DNA of 64,000 nt from Tatumella saanichensis (GCF_000439375.1 NZ_ATMI01000035.1:1-64000); one strand, 5' to 3'; positions 40,118 to 49,668 are shown, counted from the stretch's first letter. Notes: generated from the sequence alone by a model not told the origin. Translations and numbers: made by a program.

Positions 40118-40139
40118 AAAAAGCCCCCTTTATGGGGGC
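40118..40139 (-). terminator. terminator of the yhcN-like gene
   Basis: On the minus strand GCCCCC pairs with GGGGGC around a 5-base loop and is followed by TTTTTATCG. It lies about 120 bases past the stop of the yhcN-like gene and 30 bases after convergent aaeB. Confidence 0.75.
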
Positions 40140-40261
40140 AAATCATGACATAAGCGGCGGTTGAGGCTTAACCTAGACCGTCGTCATTATCTCTGATGCC
40201 CAGTACAGGCAGTCCGTTTTCTCTCTAGCGATGACGACTCTCTGAAACTTGGGTGGTGAGG

Positions 40262-40525
40262 TTATTTATACACTTCCGCAGTTGCATGGTAATTACCGTT
40301 TATATAGGCTTCGGTAACGTGATAAGCACGGGCCCCTAATGCGTTGGCCTTAGCGTTTAATTCATCATTAATATCAGAAGGGGAGCCATTAATACCACTG
40401 ACGCTGACAACACCGATAGATTGCATACCCGTTGCCTGTGTACTACTGATAGATTGTGCGGCATTTGCAGTCACAGAGAAGATGGATAATGCGGCGATCA
40501 TTGCCAGGCCGGCTTTTATACTCAC
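40262..40525 (-). CDS. yhcN: YhcN family periplasmic stress protein (DUF1471)
   Basis: An 87-residue secreted protein: a signal peptide ending in V-T-A-N-A-A (about residue 22) and one DUF1471 domain with G-V-V-S-V-S-G near its start and A-N-A-L-G-A-R-A-Y-H-V-T-E-A in its centre. Relatives (YhcN, BhsA, McbA) respond to acid, peroxide or surface growth. The start is GTG with AGGA 7 bases upstream. Position between aaeB and argR matches E. coli yhcN; the neighbouring yhcO is absent here. Confidence 0.85.
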   Translation of the reverse strand: MSIKAGLAMIAALSIFSVTANAAQSISSTQATGMQSIGVVSVSGINGSPSDINDELNAKANALGARAYHVTEAYINGNYHATAEVYK

Positions 40526-40841
40526 GATAGGTTCCTTAGTTAATTTCAGTTAAGTTTTGTGATCTAAATCACAGAACGGATTATAGGACTGATAACGTAA
40601 GAAATTAATATATTGCTAATAATAATTTAGTTTAAGGCAATCGTTTTCATCATTATTGTTAGAACAAATTTAACTAACAGATGATGAATGTTTAATCATT
40701 CAGGTTTTTTTGTTAGCTAAAACAATGTGATGTTACATTTTAACTTTTTGTGCTATTCACGTATTGAGCAATGGGATAATCGGTTGTGCGGGATGAGGGG
40801 AAACTTCCCGAACGGTATCGCTGACCGTCCGGGGAAGTCTG
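40526..40841. other. intergenic region between yhcN and argR
   Basis: About 315 bases, AT-rich in the half next to yhcN. It should carry the yhcN promoter and it carries a strong hairpin just past argR. No gene is supported. Confidence 0.5.
40803..40838 (-). terminator. strong hairpin after argR
   Basis: ACTTCCCGAACGGT and ACCGTCCGGGGAAGT pair over 14 positions with one bulged base and a 7-base loop, 3 bases past the argR stop. Only a short TTT follows on the minus strand, so termination may be partial. Confidence 0.55.
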
Positions 40842-41312
40842 CTACAATTCCTGTTCGAATAGCACCAAGATAGCGTCGTAGAGTTTCTTGACGGTGAAAC
40901 CTCGGGAAGGAGTGATAAAAATCGTGTCATCCCCGGCAATGGTGCCTAAAATCCCTTCAGCCTTACCCAGAGAGTCCAGTAGACGGGCGATCAGCTGTGC
41001 AGCACCAGGACTAGTATGGATCACCACTAGGGCATCGTTATAGTCGATATCCAGTACCAAGTTTTTTAGCGGGCTGGTGGTGGTGGGTACGCCAAGCTCT
41101 GCTGGTAAGCAGTAGACCATCTCCATTTTTGCGTTGCGGGTACGCACCGCGCCAAATTTGGTCAGCATCCTGGAGACTTTTGACTGGTTAATGTTATTAA
41201 AGCCTTCATCCTGAAGAGCAACAACAATTTCGCCCTGAGAACTAAACTTTTCTTCTTTTAGCAGAGCCTTAAAAGCTCTGATTAAATCTTCTTGTTTAGA
41301 GGGGATACGCAT
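40842..41312 (-). CDS. argR: arginine repressor ArgR
   Basis: A 156-residue hexameric repressor that uses L-arginine as corepressor; it also serves as an accessory factor in ColE1-type Xer recombination. The N-terminal winged helix ([14 protein letters not shown] near residues 40-55) and the C-terminal arginine-binding segment ([11 protein letters not shown]) are both clear. Full length. Two ARG boxes upstream indicate autoregulation. Confidence 0.98.
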   Translation of the reverse strand: MRIPSKQEDLIRAFKALLKEEKFSSQGEIVVALQDEGFNNINQSKVSRMLTKFGAVRTRNAKMEMVYCLPAELGVPTTTSPLKNLVLDIDYNDALVVIHTSPGAAQLIARLLDSLGKAEGILGTIAGDDTIFITPSRGFTVKKLYDAILVLFEQEL

Positions 41313-41346
41313 AGTCTACCATTCTGAGTTAAGGATCCGGTCTTTA

Positions 41347-41384
41347 ATTACATTATTATGCACCTAGGTGAATTTTTATGCAAT
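41347..41384 (-). promoter_or_regulatory. paired ARG boxes (ArgR operators) of argR
   Basis: Two 18-base ARG boxes lie 2 bases apart. The right box has TGAAT-TTTT-ATGCA (core 41369-41382, one mismatch to the consensus TGAATWWWWATTCA). The left has TACAT-TATT-ATGCA (core 41349-41362, three mismatches). The centres are 20 bases apart, the unusual spacing known for the argR operator itself (most ArgR targets have 21). Confidence 0.8.
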
Positions 41385-41625
41385 ACGTGAGGTGTTATAG
41401 CCGGCCGGAAGAAATAAGGCGCGGATTCTAACAAAGAAATATCAGAGAGTCCAAATTACTATATACGCTGCTAATTACAGGTTTTTATATTGCTTGTAGG
41501 GAATGAAAGGTGTTTGCTGCTAGCTAGGCAGCGTCAGATATTCTTCCCTGATCTCAGCACTGGCCATGCAGCAGTGAGCTCCATGGGGCAGCTTTGGCGT
41601 TAACAGAGTATCGGGAATGGAAAGT

Positions 41626-41644
41626 AGCAGGCACAGAGCCTGCT
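41626..41644 (-). terminator. hairpin after degS
   Basis: AGCAGGC pairs with GCCTGCT around a 5-base loop, 6-24 bases past the degS stop on the minus strand. The following ACTTTCC gives only a weak T run. Confidence 0.5.
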
Positions 41645-41649
41645 ATCGA

Positions 41650-42720
41650 TTACTGATTACTTTCCGGAAATTCCTCAATGGTTACCGGCAAGGTGAGGGT
41701 TTTCTCATTGCGTAATACCTGAACCTGGATCACTGAGCCTGGATGAATTTCCGCAACTTGGTCCATGGTTTCCTGTGCTGACACGGCGGGCTTACCGTTA
41801 ACACTCAGCAGCAGATCATTAGGCTGAATGCCGGCCTGTTCTGCCGGTCCGTTCGGCGCAACCTGACTGACGACCAACCCCTGAATTTTATCGAGGCTGT
41901 TACCCTGATTATGTAACGCTGGGATCTCACGGGCGGTGATCCCGATAAATCCACGTATCACCCGACCATAACGGATCAGCTTATCCATAATGTTGGTGGC
42001 CAGCGCAGTCGGGATAGCAAAGCCAATCCCCTCCGGGGTCTCTCCATCGTTACTTTTATCAAAGGTGAGGGTATTAATACCCACCAGTTCACCTTGAGAG
42101 TTAATTAACGCGCCACCAGAGTTTCCTTGGTTAATCGAGGCATCGGTCTGCAGAAAGTTTTGTCTTCCGGAGGAGCTGAGGCCGACACGGCCGGTAGCAC
42201 TGATAATCCCCTGAGTGACTGTCTGACCCAAGTTATAGGGGTTACCGATCGCCATTACCAAGTCACCGATATGGGCGATACGCTTACGGTTAATCGGGAT
42301 GACAGGTAAATTACTGGCCGATATTTTCAGTACAGCCAAATCTGTCATGGCATCCGAGCCGACCAATGTGGCTTCATAAAAACGACCATCCTGTAGGGCG
42401 ACGATGATCTGACCGGCATTGTTGATAACGTGTTTGTTGGTCAGGATATAACCGCGGGCATTCATGATCACCCCAGAGCCGAGTGTGGTCATGCCTTGGG
42501 TATTATTTGCCTGAGTGTTACGGTTATAGACGTTGACTACTGCCGGAGCGGCACGCCTGACGCCTTGGCTAAAACTGACAATAGGGGCTTCTGCGTTGTC
42601 GGTATCACGGCTAAAAAATTGCGTCAGCAAGTTACCGGCGTGAAAACCGGGCACTGCCAGCAGAAGGACGACAGCCACTATCAGGCCAATAATTACCGAA
42701 CGTAACAGTTTGATGAGCAT
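41650..42720 (-). CDS. degS: serine protease DegS (site-1 protease of the sigma-E response)
   Basis: A 356-residue inner-membrane-anchored protease. One N-terminal helix (about 5-25) is followed by the trypsin-like domain with His97 (T-N-K-H-V), Asp127 (M-T-D-L-A-V) and Ser201 (G-N-S-G-G), and a single PDZ domain (about 255-345). It cuts RseA when misfolded porin C-termini bind the PDZ domain. The start at 42720 gives the standard M-L-I-K-L-L-R-S; an in-frame TTG four codons earlier exists but has no ribosome binding site. Confidence 0.97.
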   Translation of the reverse strand: MLIKLLRSVIIGLIVAVVLLLAVPGFHAGNLLTQFFSRDTDNAEAPIVSFSQGVRRAAPAVVNVYNRNTQANNTQGMTTLGSGVIMNARGYILTNKHVINNAGQIIVALQDGRFYEATLVGSDAMTDLAVLKISASNLPVIPINRKRIAHIGDLVMAIGNPYNLGQTVTQGIISATGRVGLSSSGRQNFLQTDASINQGNSGGALINSQGELVGINTLTFDKSNDGETPEGIGFAIPTALATNIMDKLIRYGRVIRGFIGITAREIPALHNQGNSLDKIQGLVVSQVAPNGPAEQAGIQPNDLLLSVNGKPAVSAQETMDQVAEIHPGSVIQVQVLRNEKTLTLPVTIEEFPESNQ

Positions 42721-42760
42721 GCCAAGTTTCAAACAAAGAAAGGGTGACTAAGCATAACAT

Positions 42761-42802
42761 GATAACGACCGACGCGGCTAACCGCTAGTATCGGTCGTTA
42801 TC
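42761..42802. repeat. long inverted repeat between degQ and degS
   Basis: A perfect 12-base pair, GATAACGACCGA/TCGGTCGTTATC, encloses a second small pair (GCGG/CCGC). On the plus strand it is followed by AGCTCTTTTTT, so it reads as a terminator only against the direction of degQ and degS. On the minus strand it precedes degS by about 40 bases and could act as an attenuator or mRNA processing site. Confidence 0.7.
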
Positions 42803-42811
42803 AGCTCTTTT

Positions 42812-44188
42812 TTACTGCATTAACAGGTAGATACTCTCTTTACCGCGCATCACGTTAAGGGCGACTACATCGGGTTTACTGTCGAGTGCTTTTTTCAGAT
42901 CCGGCAAGTTCTCAACCCGTTGACGGTTGATACTGATGATGACATCGCCGCTATGCAGACCAAACTGTTCTGCTGGGCTCTGTTTATCGACAGAAGTAAC
43001 CTTGACCCCTTTCTGATGATCGGCGGTCTCTCCATCGCTGAATTCTGCACCGCGTAACGCAGGCTGAGTCAATTCTGTGGTAGAAGCAACTCTGGCCCCG
43101 CTTTGGTCAAGGGTGACCACGACATTCTGAGACTTGCCATCACGCAACAGGCCCAGGGTGATCTTGTCACCCGGCGAGTGAATACTGACTTTATAGCGCA
43201 ACTCAGCAAATCCTGAGATAGCCTTACCATCGAGGGTCGTAATAATATCCCCAGCTTTCAGGCCTGCTTTCGCCGCAGCAGAGCCGGGTAACACTTGAGC
43301 GACAAAGGCACCGTGGTCGACATTGACCTTAAAGGCTTTGGCCATATCCGGTGTGAGCTCTGTGCCCATAATGCCCAACTGACCATGTTTCACTTGGCCG
43401 AACTTAATCAACTGGTCAGCCACACTGATTGCCATATTGGCGGGGATGGCGAACCCAATACCAATATTGCCACCACCGGAAGCCAGAATTGCGGTATTGA
43501 CCCCAACCAGTTCTCCCCGTAGGTTGACCAGCGCACCGCCGGAGTTACCGCGGTTAATCGCCGCATCCGTCTGGATAAAGTTTTCGATACCTTCAATATT
43601 TAAGTCATTACGACCCAGCGCCGAGATAATTCCCGAGGTCGCGGTTTGTCCAAGCCCGAAGGGGTTACCGATAGCCACTGCAAAATCACCTACCCTTAGC
43701 TGGTCAGAATCAGCCACTTTAATCTGTGTCAGATTTTTCGGGTCTTTCACCTGTAACAAGGCGATATCAGAAGGGGTATCACTACCGACCACCTTGGCAG
43801 AAAACTCCCGGCCATCGTTGAGCTGAACAGTGATTTTATTCGCACCGTTAATCACATGATGATTGGTCAGTATATAACCTTTATCTGCATTAATAATGAC
43901 CCCAGAACCCAGTCCCTCGAAGGGCTGGGACTGTGAATTATCTGAGGGTTGCTGGTCAAAGAATTTTTTCAGAGGGCCGGGGATGTTTTGATCATCCTGC
44001 GTCGACTGAATGCCACTTACCTGCACGCTGACGACAGCAGGCAGAACCTGCGACAGCATGGGTGCCAGGGACGGCAAAGGTTGCCCGTCGACTTTGACCG
44101 GCAGACTGGCCTGAGCTAGGGGAGCTACCGGCAAATTAAGGCCGGTGCCGAGCATGAGAGCTAACAGAAGCGGCGAGAGTTTTTTCAT
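42812..44188 (-). CDS. degQ: periplasmic serine protease/chaperone DegQ
   Basis: A 458-residue HtrA protein. The signal peptide (K-K-L-S-P-L-L-L-A-L-M-L-G to about residue 26) directs it to the periplasm. The protease domain has T-N-H-H-V (His), S-D-I-A-L-L (Asp) and R-G-N-S-G-G (Ser), followed by two PDZ domains (about 265-355 and 370-455). It degrades or refolds damaged envelope proteins. The start at 44188 is preferred over an upstream TTG two codons earlier because it gives the usual MKK signal start. Confidence 0.97.
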   Translation of the reverse strand: MKKLSPLLLALMLGTGLNLPVAPLAQASLPVKVDGQPLPSLAPMLSQVLPAVVSVQVSGIQSTQDDQNIPGPLKKFFDQQPSDNSQSQPFEGLGSGVIINADKGYILTNHHVINGANKITVQLNDGREFSAKVVGSDTPSDIALLQVKDPKNLTQIKVADSDQLRVGDFAVAIGNPFGLGQTATSGIISALGRNDLNIEGIENFIQTDAAINRGNSGGALVNLRGELVGVNTAILASGGGNIGIGFAIPANMAISVADQLIKFGQVKHGQLGIMGTELTPDMAKAFKVNVDHGAFVAQVLPGSAAAKAGLKAGDIITTLDGKAISGFAELRYKVSIHSPGDKITLGLLRDGKSQNVVVTLDQSGARVASTTELTQPALRGAEFSDGETADHQKGVKVTSVDKQSPAEQFGLHSGDVIISINRQRVENLPDLKKALDSKPDVVALNVMRGKESIYLLMQ

Positions 44189-44247
44189 ATGCAAGTGTTC
44201 CCACGGATGAAGTCTGGAGGTGAAACCATAGCCGGTTGCGATGATAG

Positions 44248-44267
44248 CCGGGCGGCATCGCGCCCGG
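44248..44267 (-). terminator. GC-rich hairpin between zapG and degQ
   Basis: CCGGGCG/CGCCCGG stem with a 6-base loop, 10-30 bases past the zapG stop. No T run follows, so it may be an mRNA-stabilising hairpin rather than a terminator. Confidence 0.35.
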
Positions 44268-44277
44268 TAGCCTTGGA

Positions 44278-44679
44278 TTATTTACGGCTGGCCGGTCCGC
44301 TTCTCAGAAGTCCTGAAGCCCCTTCAGAGTAATCTCTTGGGATTTGTACCGGTGATTGGTCATTATCTGCTTCCGCTTCAGTCTCTTGCCAAGCAAACGG
44401 ATTTTGTTCACCTGGTAAGTCAGGCAGCAGGTTGTTAGAGCCTTTCGCCATATGCTGATACAGCTGGCGGTAATCCTGCGCCATGTTATCCAGCAGTTCA
44501 GCGCTGCGGGCAAAATGGCTGGTCAGTTCTTTGCGGTAATCTTCCAGTTCGGACTTCGATTTATCCAGTTCATATTGAACAGTATGTTGTTCACGCAGTT
44601 TTTTGTTCCCAAAGCGCATTGCGACGGCACCAATGATAAGGCCGACCACCAATCCGATAAGTCCGTATTCCCAGGTCAT
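44278..44679 (-). CDS. zapG: Z-ring associated protein ZapG (YhcB)
   Basis: A 133-residue DUF1043 protein: one N-terminal membrane helix (about 5-22, L-I-G-L-V-V-G-L-I-I-G-A-V-A-M), then a coiled coil (about 30-85, E-L-D-K-S-K-S-E-L-E-D-Y-R-K-E-L) and a loose tail with N-P-F-A-W. It links division and envelope synthesis. Divergent from zapE, as in E. coli. Confidence 0.94.
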   Translation of the reverse strand: MTWEYGLIGLVVGLIIGAVAMRFGNKKLREQHTVQYELDKSKSELEDYRKELTSHFARSAELLDNMAQDYRQLYQHMAKGSNNLLPDLPGEQNPFAWQETEAEADNDQSPVQIPRDYSEGASGLLRSGPASRK

Positions 44680-44897
44680 AATAACTCCCCCTAATTTCCG
44701 TTGTTATTCAGGGTACAACGGTTTTCTTCTGCAAAATAATTGTCGTGTTCGTAAGAAGATAACCTACTTCAATACTACTCACTATACCCGTTAATCTGAA
44801 GGATGTGGAATCCTGCATCCGGGTGGCGTACTGTATAACGGTTTTTTTTTCGTCAATCGTCCCTGACGGGTCTTTCTGAAATGTAGAGAAATACCAA

Positions 44898-46025
44898 ATG
44901 ACTTCTCCTCTGTCCTTATACCAACAAGCTTTAAGCCGTGGTGAATTTCAGCCAGATGACGTACAAAAAGAAGCGGTTACTCGCCTTGATGTTATTTATC
45001 AATCTCTTAAAAATAAACCCCTGGGTGCCCCCCCCGCGAAAAAAGGGCTATTTGGTCACCTTTCTGGGCTGATGAGAAAACCATCGCCGCAGGTGACACC
45101 GCCGATTGAAGGTTTATATATGTGGGGGGGAGTCGGGCGTGGAAAAACGTGGATTATGGATCTCTTTTTTCAGTCTGTTCCGAGTTCGCGTAAACTTCGC
45201 TTACATTTTCACCGCTTTATGTTGCGGGTACATCAGGAGTTAACCGAGCTACAGGGGCAGAGTGACCCTTTGCTGATTATCGCTGATCGCTTTAAAGCAG
45301 AAACTGACCTGCTGTGCTTCGATGAGTTTTTTGTCTCAGATATTACCGATGCCATGTTACTGGGTACGCTAATGGAGGCACTGTTCGACCGGGGAATTAC
45401 GCTGGTCGCCACCTCGAATATTCCGCCGAGTGAACTTTACCGCAACGGGTTGCAGCGGGCACGCTTCCTGCCTGCTATCGAACAGATTAAACGCCATTGC
45501 CAGGTGATGAATGTCGATGCCGGCATTGATTACCGATTACGTACCCTGGCCTCTGCCCACCTGTGGAAAACGCCGATCACTGAGGCGACGAATACGGAAA
45601 TGACCCTGATGTTCAGCCATTTGAGTGGTCAGGAATATGGATCAGCGGCTGCGCCGGTGCTTGAGGTTAATCACCGTACAATGCCGACCCTTAAGGCACA
45701 TCAGGGGGTATTGGCCTTGGAATTCCATACGCTGTGCGGCGAAGGGCGTAGCCAACTGGATTATATTGAGCTTTCCAAACAGTTTCATACTGTGCTTCTT
45801 TTTAATATGCCGGTGCTGACCGGACGCACCGAAGACACTGCGCGACGTTTTCTGGCGTTAGTCGATGAGTTTTACGAACGACATGTTAAACTGGTGGTCT
45901 GCGCAGCAGTGGCGCTGGAAGAAATTTATCAGGGCAACCAACTTAAATTTGAGTACCAGCGTTGCCTTTCACGTTTGCAAGAGATGCAAAGTGAAGAGTA
46001 TCTGCGCCGCCCTCATTTGCCCTGA
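44898..46025 (+). CDS. zapE: cell division ATPase ZapE
   Basis: A 375-residue AFG1-type ATPase that acts on the Z-ring. The Walker A motif is G-G-V-G-R-G-K-T-W-I-M-D-L-F-F near residue 80, and Walker B is L-L-C-F-D-E-F-F-V. The ribosome binding site is weak (GAGA). It precedes rplM with 244 bases between. Confidence 0.96.
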   Translation: MTSPLSLYQQALSRGEFQPDDVQKEAVTRLDVIYQSLKNKPLGAPPAKKGLFGHLSGLMRKPSPQVTPPIEGLYMWGGVGRGKTWIMDLFFQSVPSSRKLRLHFHRFMLRVHQELTELQGQSDPLLIIADRFKAETDLLCFDEFFVSDITDAMLLGTLMEALFDRGITLVATSNIPPSELYRNGLQRARFLPAIEQIKRHCQVMNVDAGIDYRLRTLASAHLWKTPITEATNTEMTLMFSHLSGQEYGSAAAPVLEVNHRTMPTLKAHQGVLALEFHTLCGEGRSQLDYIELSKQFHTVLLFNMPVLTGRTEDTARRFLALVDEFYERHVKLVVCAAVALEEIYQGNQLKFEYQRCLSRLQEMQSEEYLRRPHLP

Positions 46026-46069
46026 ATGCGAATGCCGGGAAGAGGTGAGCAATTTTATCGCAAAAAGGG

Positions 46070-46098
46070 TCGACCTTTACGGACGACTTCTCTATAAT
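46070..46098 (+). promoter_or_regulatory. rplM-rpsI promoter
   Basis: TCGACC (46070-46075, four of six matches to the -35 consensus) and a perfect TATAAT (46093-46098) are 17 bases apart. Transcription from about 46105 would give a leader of some 165 bases, which fits the L13 autoregulatory leader of this operon. Confidence 0.7.
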
Positions 46099-46176
46099 CT
46101 TGCGACCCCACGTTACGGCAAATGGTTTTTTTTCCCAAAAACCTTTGTGATCCGGTAACTCTATCCGAAGGGGTAG

Positions 46177-47106
<930 letters not shown>

Positions 47107-47409
47107 TTTCCTACTGCCTCGGCAGCTCAGGCAATTGGCCCCAAAAACCCGCTTCGGCGGGTTTTTTGTTTTTTAGGGCTAATCTTTTGCAATATCAGAC
47201 ATTTTATTGGTAAATCTTTAATCACTCGCCACAAACAGGTCAGGATCTGGTAAACTAACGGCCTGATTCGTGCCTGTCAGTCGTTACTGCGATTTTCCCT
47301 GATAATGATCTGTGAGCACCGCAGTCCATGCGGGCAGGCATTTTGTATACTGGCTAGTCGGCTGTGGTTGGCTATTCGTAGTATCTTTTTGAGCTAAGTG
47401 GAGGTTTTC
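47107..47409 (+). other. rpsI-sspA intergenic region
   Basis: Holds the rpsI terminator (47143-47174) and, further on, the sspA promoter. TATACT at 47346-47351 is a possible -10, without a clear -35. No gene is supported. Confidence 0.5.
47143..47174 (+). terminator. rplM-rpsI terminator
   Basis: AAAAACCCGC pairs with GCGGGTTTTT around a TTCG tetraloop and is followed by a long T tract. A classic intrinsic terminator. Confidence 0.95.
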
Positions 47410-48051
47410 ATGGCTGTCGCTGCCAACAAACGTTCGGTAATGACACTGTTTTCCGGACTCAGTGATATTTTCAGCCACCAGGTACGTATTGTACTGGCTG
47501 AAAAGGGCGTTAGTGTGGAGATCGAACAGGTCGAAATGGATAACCTTCCGCAGGATCTGATTGACCTCAATCCATACGGTACCGTGCCTACCCTGGTTGA
47601 TCGTGAGCTGACTTTGTATGAGTCACGCATCATCATGGAATATCTGGATGAGCGTTTCCCGCACCCGCCGTTAATGCCGGTCTATCCTGTTGCCCGTGGT
47701 GAAAGTCGCCTGATGATGCATCGCATCGAGCAAGACTGGTATAGCCTGATGTTCCGCATTGCTAACGGCAGTGCCCAAGAGGCCGATGATGCCCGTAAAC
47801 AACTGCGTGAAGAGCTACTGGCTATTGCCCCACTGTTTTCTCGTACGCCATTCTTCATGAGCGACGAGTTTAGCTTAGTGGATTGCTATTTGGCACCGTT
47901 GCTATGGCGTTTACCTTCAATGGGTGTTGATCTGAGTGGTGCCGGTTCTAAAGAGTTGAAAGGCTACATGACCCGAGTATTTGAGCGTGACTCTTTCCTG
48001 GCTTCTCTGACCGAAAATGAACGCGAAATGCGTCTGCAATTCCGGGGCTAA
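47410..48051 (+). CDS. sspA: stringent starvation protein A
   Basis: A 213-residue protein of the glutathione S-transferase fold that binds RNA polymerase and lowers H-NS levels in stationary phase. It lacks the catalytic residue of true GSTs. Features: M-T-L-F-S-G-x-S-D-I-F-S-H-Q-V-R and the surface pocket P-H-P-P-L-M-P-V. The start at 47410 has GGAGG at the correct distance. sspB follows 2 bases later. Confidence 0.98.
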   Translation: MAVAANKRSVMTLFSGLSDIFSHQVRIVLAEKGVSVEIEQVEMDNLPQDLIDLNPYGTVPTLVDRELTLYESRIIMEYLDERFPHPPLMPVYPVARGESRLMMHRIEQDWYSLMFRIANGSAQEADDARKQLREELLAIAPLFSRTPFFMSDEFSLVDCYLAPLLWRLPSMGVDLSGAGSKELKGYMTRVFERDSFLASLTENEREMRLQFRG

Positions 48052-48053
48052 TT

Positions 48054-48545
48054 ATGGAAATGACCGGACTGAGCGCACGCCGTCCTTATTTACTGCGTGC
48101 CTTCTACGACTGGCTGCTGGACAACGATCTGACACCACATCTGGTGGCCGATATCAACATGCCGGGTGTCATGGTGCCGTTGGAGTATGCTCGTGACGGA
48201 CAAATTGTCCTAAACATTGCCCCGCGTGCGGTAGGTGGTCTTGAAATCACTAATGACGAAGTGCATTTTAATGCTCGGTTTGGTGGTGTACCCCGTCAGG
48301 TGATTGTCCCAATGCCGGCGGTGATGGCTATCTATGCCCGCGAAAATGGCGCTGGAACGATGTTTGAAGCGGAGCCCGCTTACGAAACCGCGCCTGAGGA
48401 TTTCCAGAGTGCACCGTCAGACAATTTTATGTCTGTGGTGGACGGTGATTTACCAGATGACCAGCCTGACGCGGAGCAGGACCCTGATGATGATCCGGAA
48501 CCACCTCGTGGTGGTGGGCGCCCTGCCTTACGTATCGTCAAGTAA
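48054..48545 (+). CDS. sspB: ClpXP adaptor SspB
   Basis: A 163-residue adaptor that delivers ssrA-tagged proteins to ClpXP. The folded N-terminal domain (to about 115) binds the tag; an acidic linker (D-D-Q-P-D-A-E-Q-D-P-D-D-D-P-E) leads to the C-terminal ClpX-binding tail R-P-A-L-R-I-V-K. Cotranscribed with sspA. Confidence 0.98.
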   Translation: MEMTGLSARRPYLLRAFYDWLLDNDLTPHLVADINMPGVMVPLEYARDGQIVLNIAPRAVGGLEITNDEVHFNARFGGVPRQVIVPMPAVMAIYARENGAGTMFEAEPAYETAPEDFQSAPSDNFMSVVDGDLPDDQPDAEQDPDDDPEPPRGGGRPALRIVK

Positions 48546-48550
48546 CCACT

Positions 48551-48575
48551 AACCGGCCTCTGTGCCGGTTTTTTT
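48551..48575 (+). terminator. sspAB terminator
   Basis: AACCGGC/GCCGGTT stem with a 6-base loop and a run of T residues, 5 bases past the sspB stop. Confidence 0.9.
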
Positions 48576-48627
48576 ATCTCTGCACCAAAAAGCATGATGA
48601 TGGCTGTACTCGGCTTGCCGGAACCTG

Positions 48628-49632
48628 TCAGCGTCGAAGATAATCTGCCCCCATAATAGCGACCCTCTGATCAGATGACATCAAGCGGATTATTTTGTCC
48701 CTTTTTAGGTCATTGAGTAGCTCTAGTAACTGCCTATTTTGGCTGATATCCATGGCAGGTATTCTGGAGGCAGGGCGGATAAAACTGTAAATCCCTTCTC
48801 GGGTACATAGAGTTCTGAAGCGGCGATCATGTTCGTTCTCTAAAAAGACTTGATGCCTTTGCGGACTCAGCCAATAAAGAAGTTCCAGTAGAGTATTATA
48901 ATGTTTAGACAGCAGAGCTAGAGAAGCATTCAGACCAAAAACGGGACGACTGTAATCGGGCTTCCCAGTAGTCGGGTCCTCGTACTGGAATTTCCACAGG
49001 GCTTCATGATGGGCAAGACGATTCCTTAATTCCCTAATTCGCTTAAACTTATCCTCAATAATATGGCGCTTTATGCCGGCGGGTGCTCCTGGAAAGACTG
49101 AGACCAAAAGGTTTGGCCAGAGTAAAGAGCGGTTACGCGAGTCTTCATAGGAACTTGTCAGCAAGTTAGTCCAGAAACCAAAACTGAGTCCCGATATCAC
49201 TCGTTCAGCGGTCACCTGCTTACCTGCGTCGGTAATGCGTCGCGAGACTTTACGGAGCGTTTTCTCTTCCCATGTTGTCGTTTTATAAGCGGGAAAACCA
49301 TTGGCGAGGTAGTGTATATTACCGTTCTCATCACGCCGATAGCGCTTATTTTGCCTGATGAATTGTATATCGCCCAAATAGCGGAACAGATCAAAGATCC
49401 AGTTTTTATCTGTCCGATACAATTCTGGCGAGGCACCGGGAGGCGGATTCTGGCGTATACTGCAGTCAATACTATTTCTGAACGTCACTTCAAGGCAGTG
49501 CATGATCGGTTGCATGGCACTGCTTAATGCTTTGTTCCAGTTATAGGCGCCAGTCACCTCTTCCTTACGGAGCTTGAGGAGAGTTTCATATATTTTCAGG
49601 CGCGGTTCTGAGATGTAATCTTCCAAATCCAT
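48628..49632 (-). CDS. Abi_2-like abortive infection protein (HEPN fold)
   Basis: A 334-residue protein resembling the Abi_2 (AbiD/AbiF) family of phage-resistance proteins. The N-terminal part has Y-N-W-N-K-A-L-S-S-A and L-E-V-T-F-R-N-S-I, the middle has S-F-G-F-W-T-N-L-L, and the key motif is I-R-E-L-R-N-R-L-A-H-H-E at residues 199-210. Arg203-x4-His208 fits the R-x4-6-H active site of HEPN ribonucleases. No membrane helices. It lies alone between sspB and gltD, where E. coli has the dcuD/nan region, with no partner antitoxin visible. If active it would cut RNA on infection and arrest the cell. The upstream ribosome binding site is weak. Confidence 0.8.
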   Translation of the reverse strand: MDLEDYISEPRLKIYETLLKLRKEEVTGAYNWNKALSSAMQPIMHCLEVTFRNSIDCSIRQNPPPGASPELYRTDKNWIFDLFRYLGDIQFIRQNKRYRRDENGNIHYLANGFPAYKTTTWEEKTLRKVSRRITDAGKQVTAERVISGLSFGFWTNLLTSSYEDSRNRSLLWPNLLVSVFPGAPAGIKRHIIEDKFKRIRELRNRLAHHEALWKFQYEDPTTGKPDYSRPVFGLNASLALLSKHYNTLLELLYWLSPQRHQVFLENEHDRRFRTLCTREGIYSFIRPASRIPAMDISQNRQLLELLNDLKRDKIIRLMSSDQRVAIMGADYLRR

Positions 49633-49668
49633 ATAAGGCCCCGCTGTTTATTTTATGTACAGGTATTG

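Larger units (their letters stand above)
41313..41649. other. argR-degS gap where mdh is expected
   Basis: A 337-base gap holding the argR operators and a terminator for degS but no coding sequence. In E. coli and most enterobacteria malate dehydrogenase (mdh) lies here, divergent from argR. I see no fragment of it on either strand. Confidence 0.7.
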
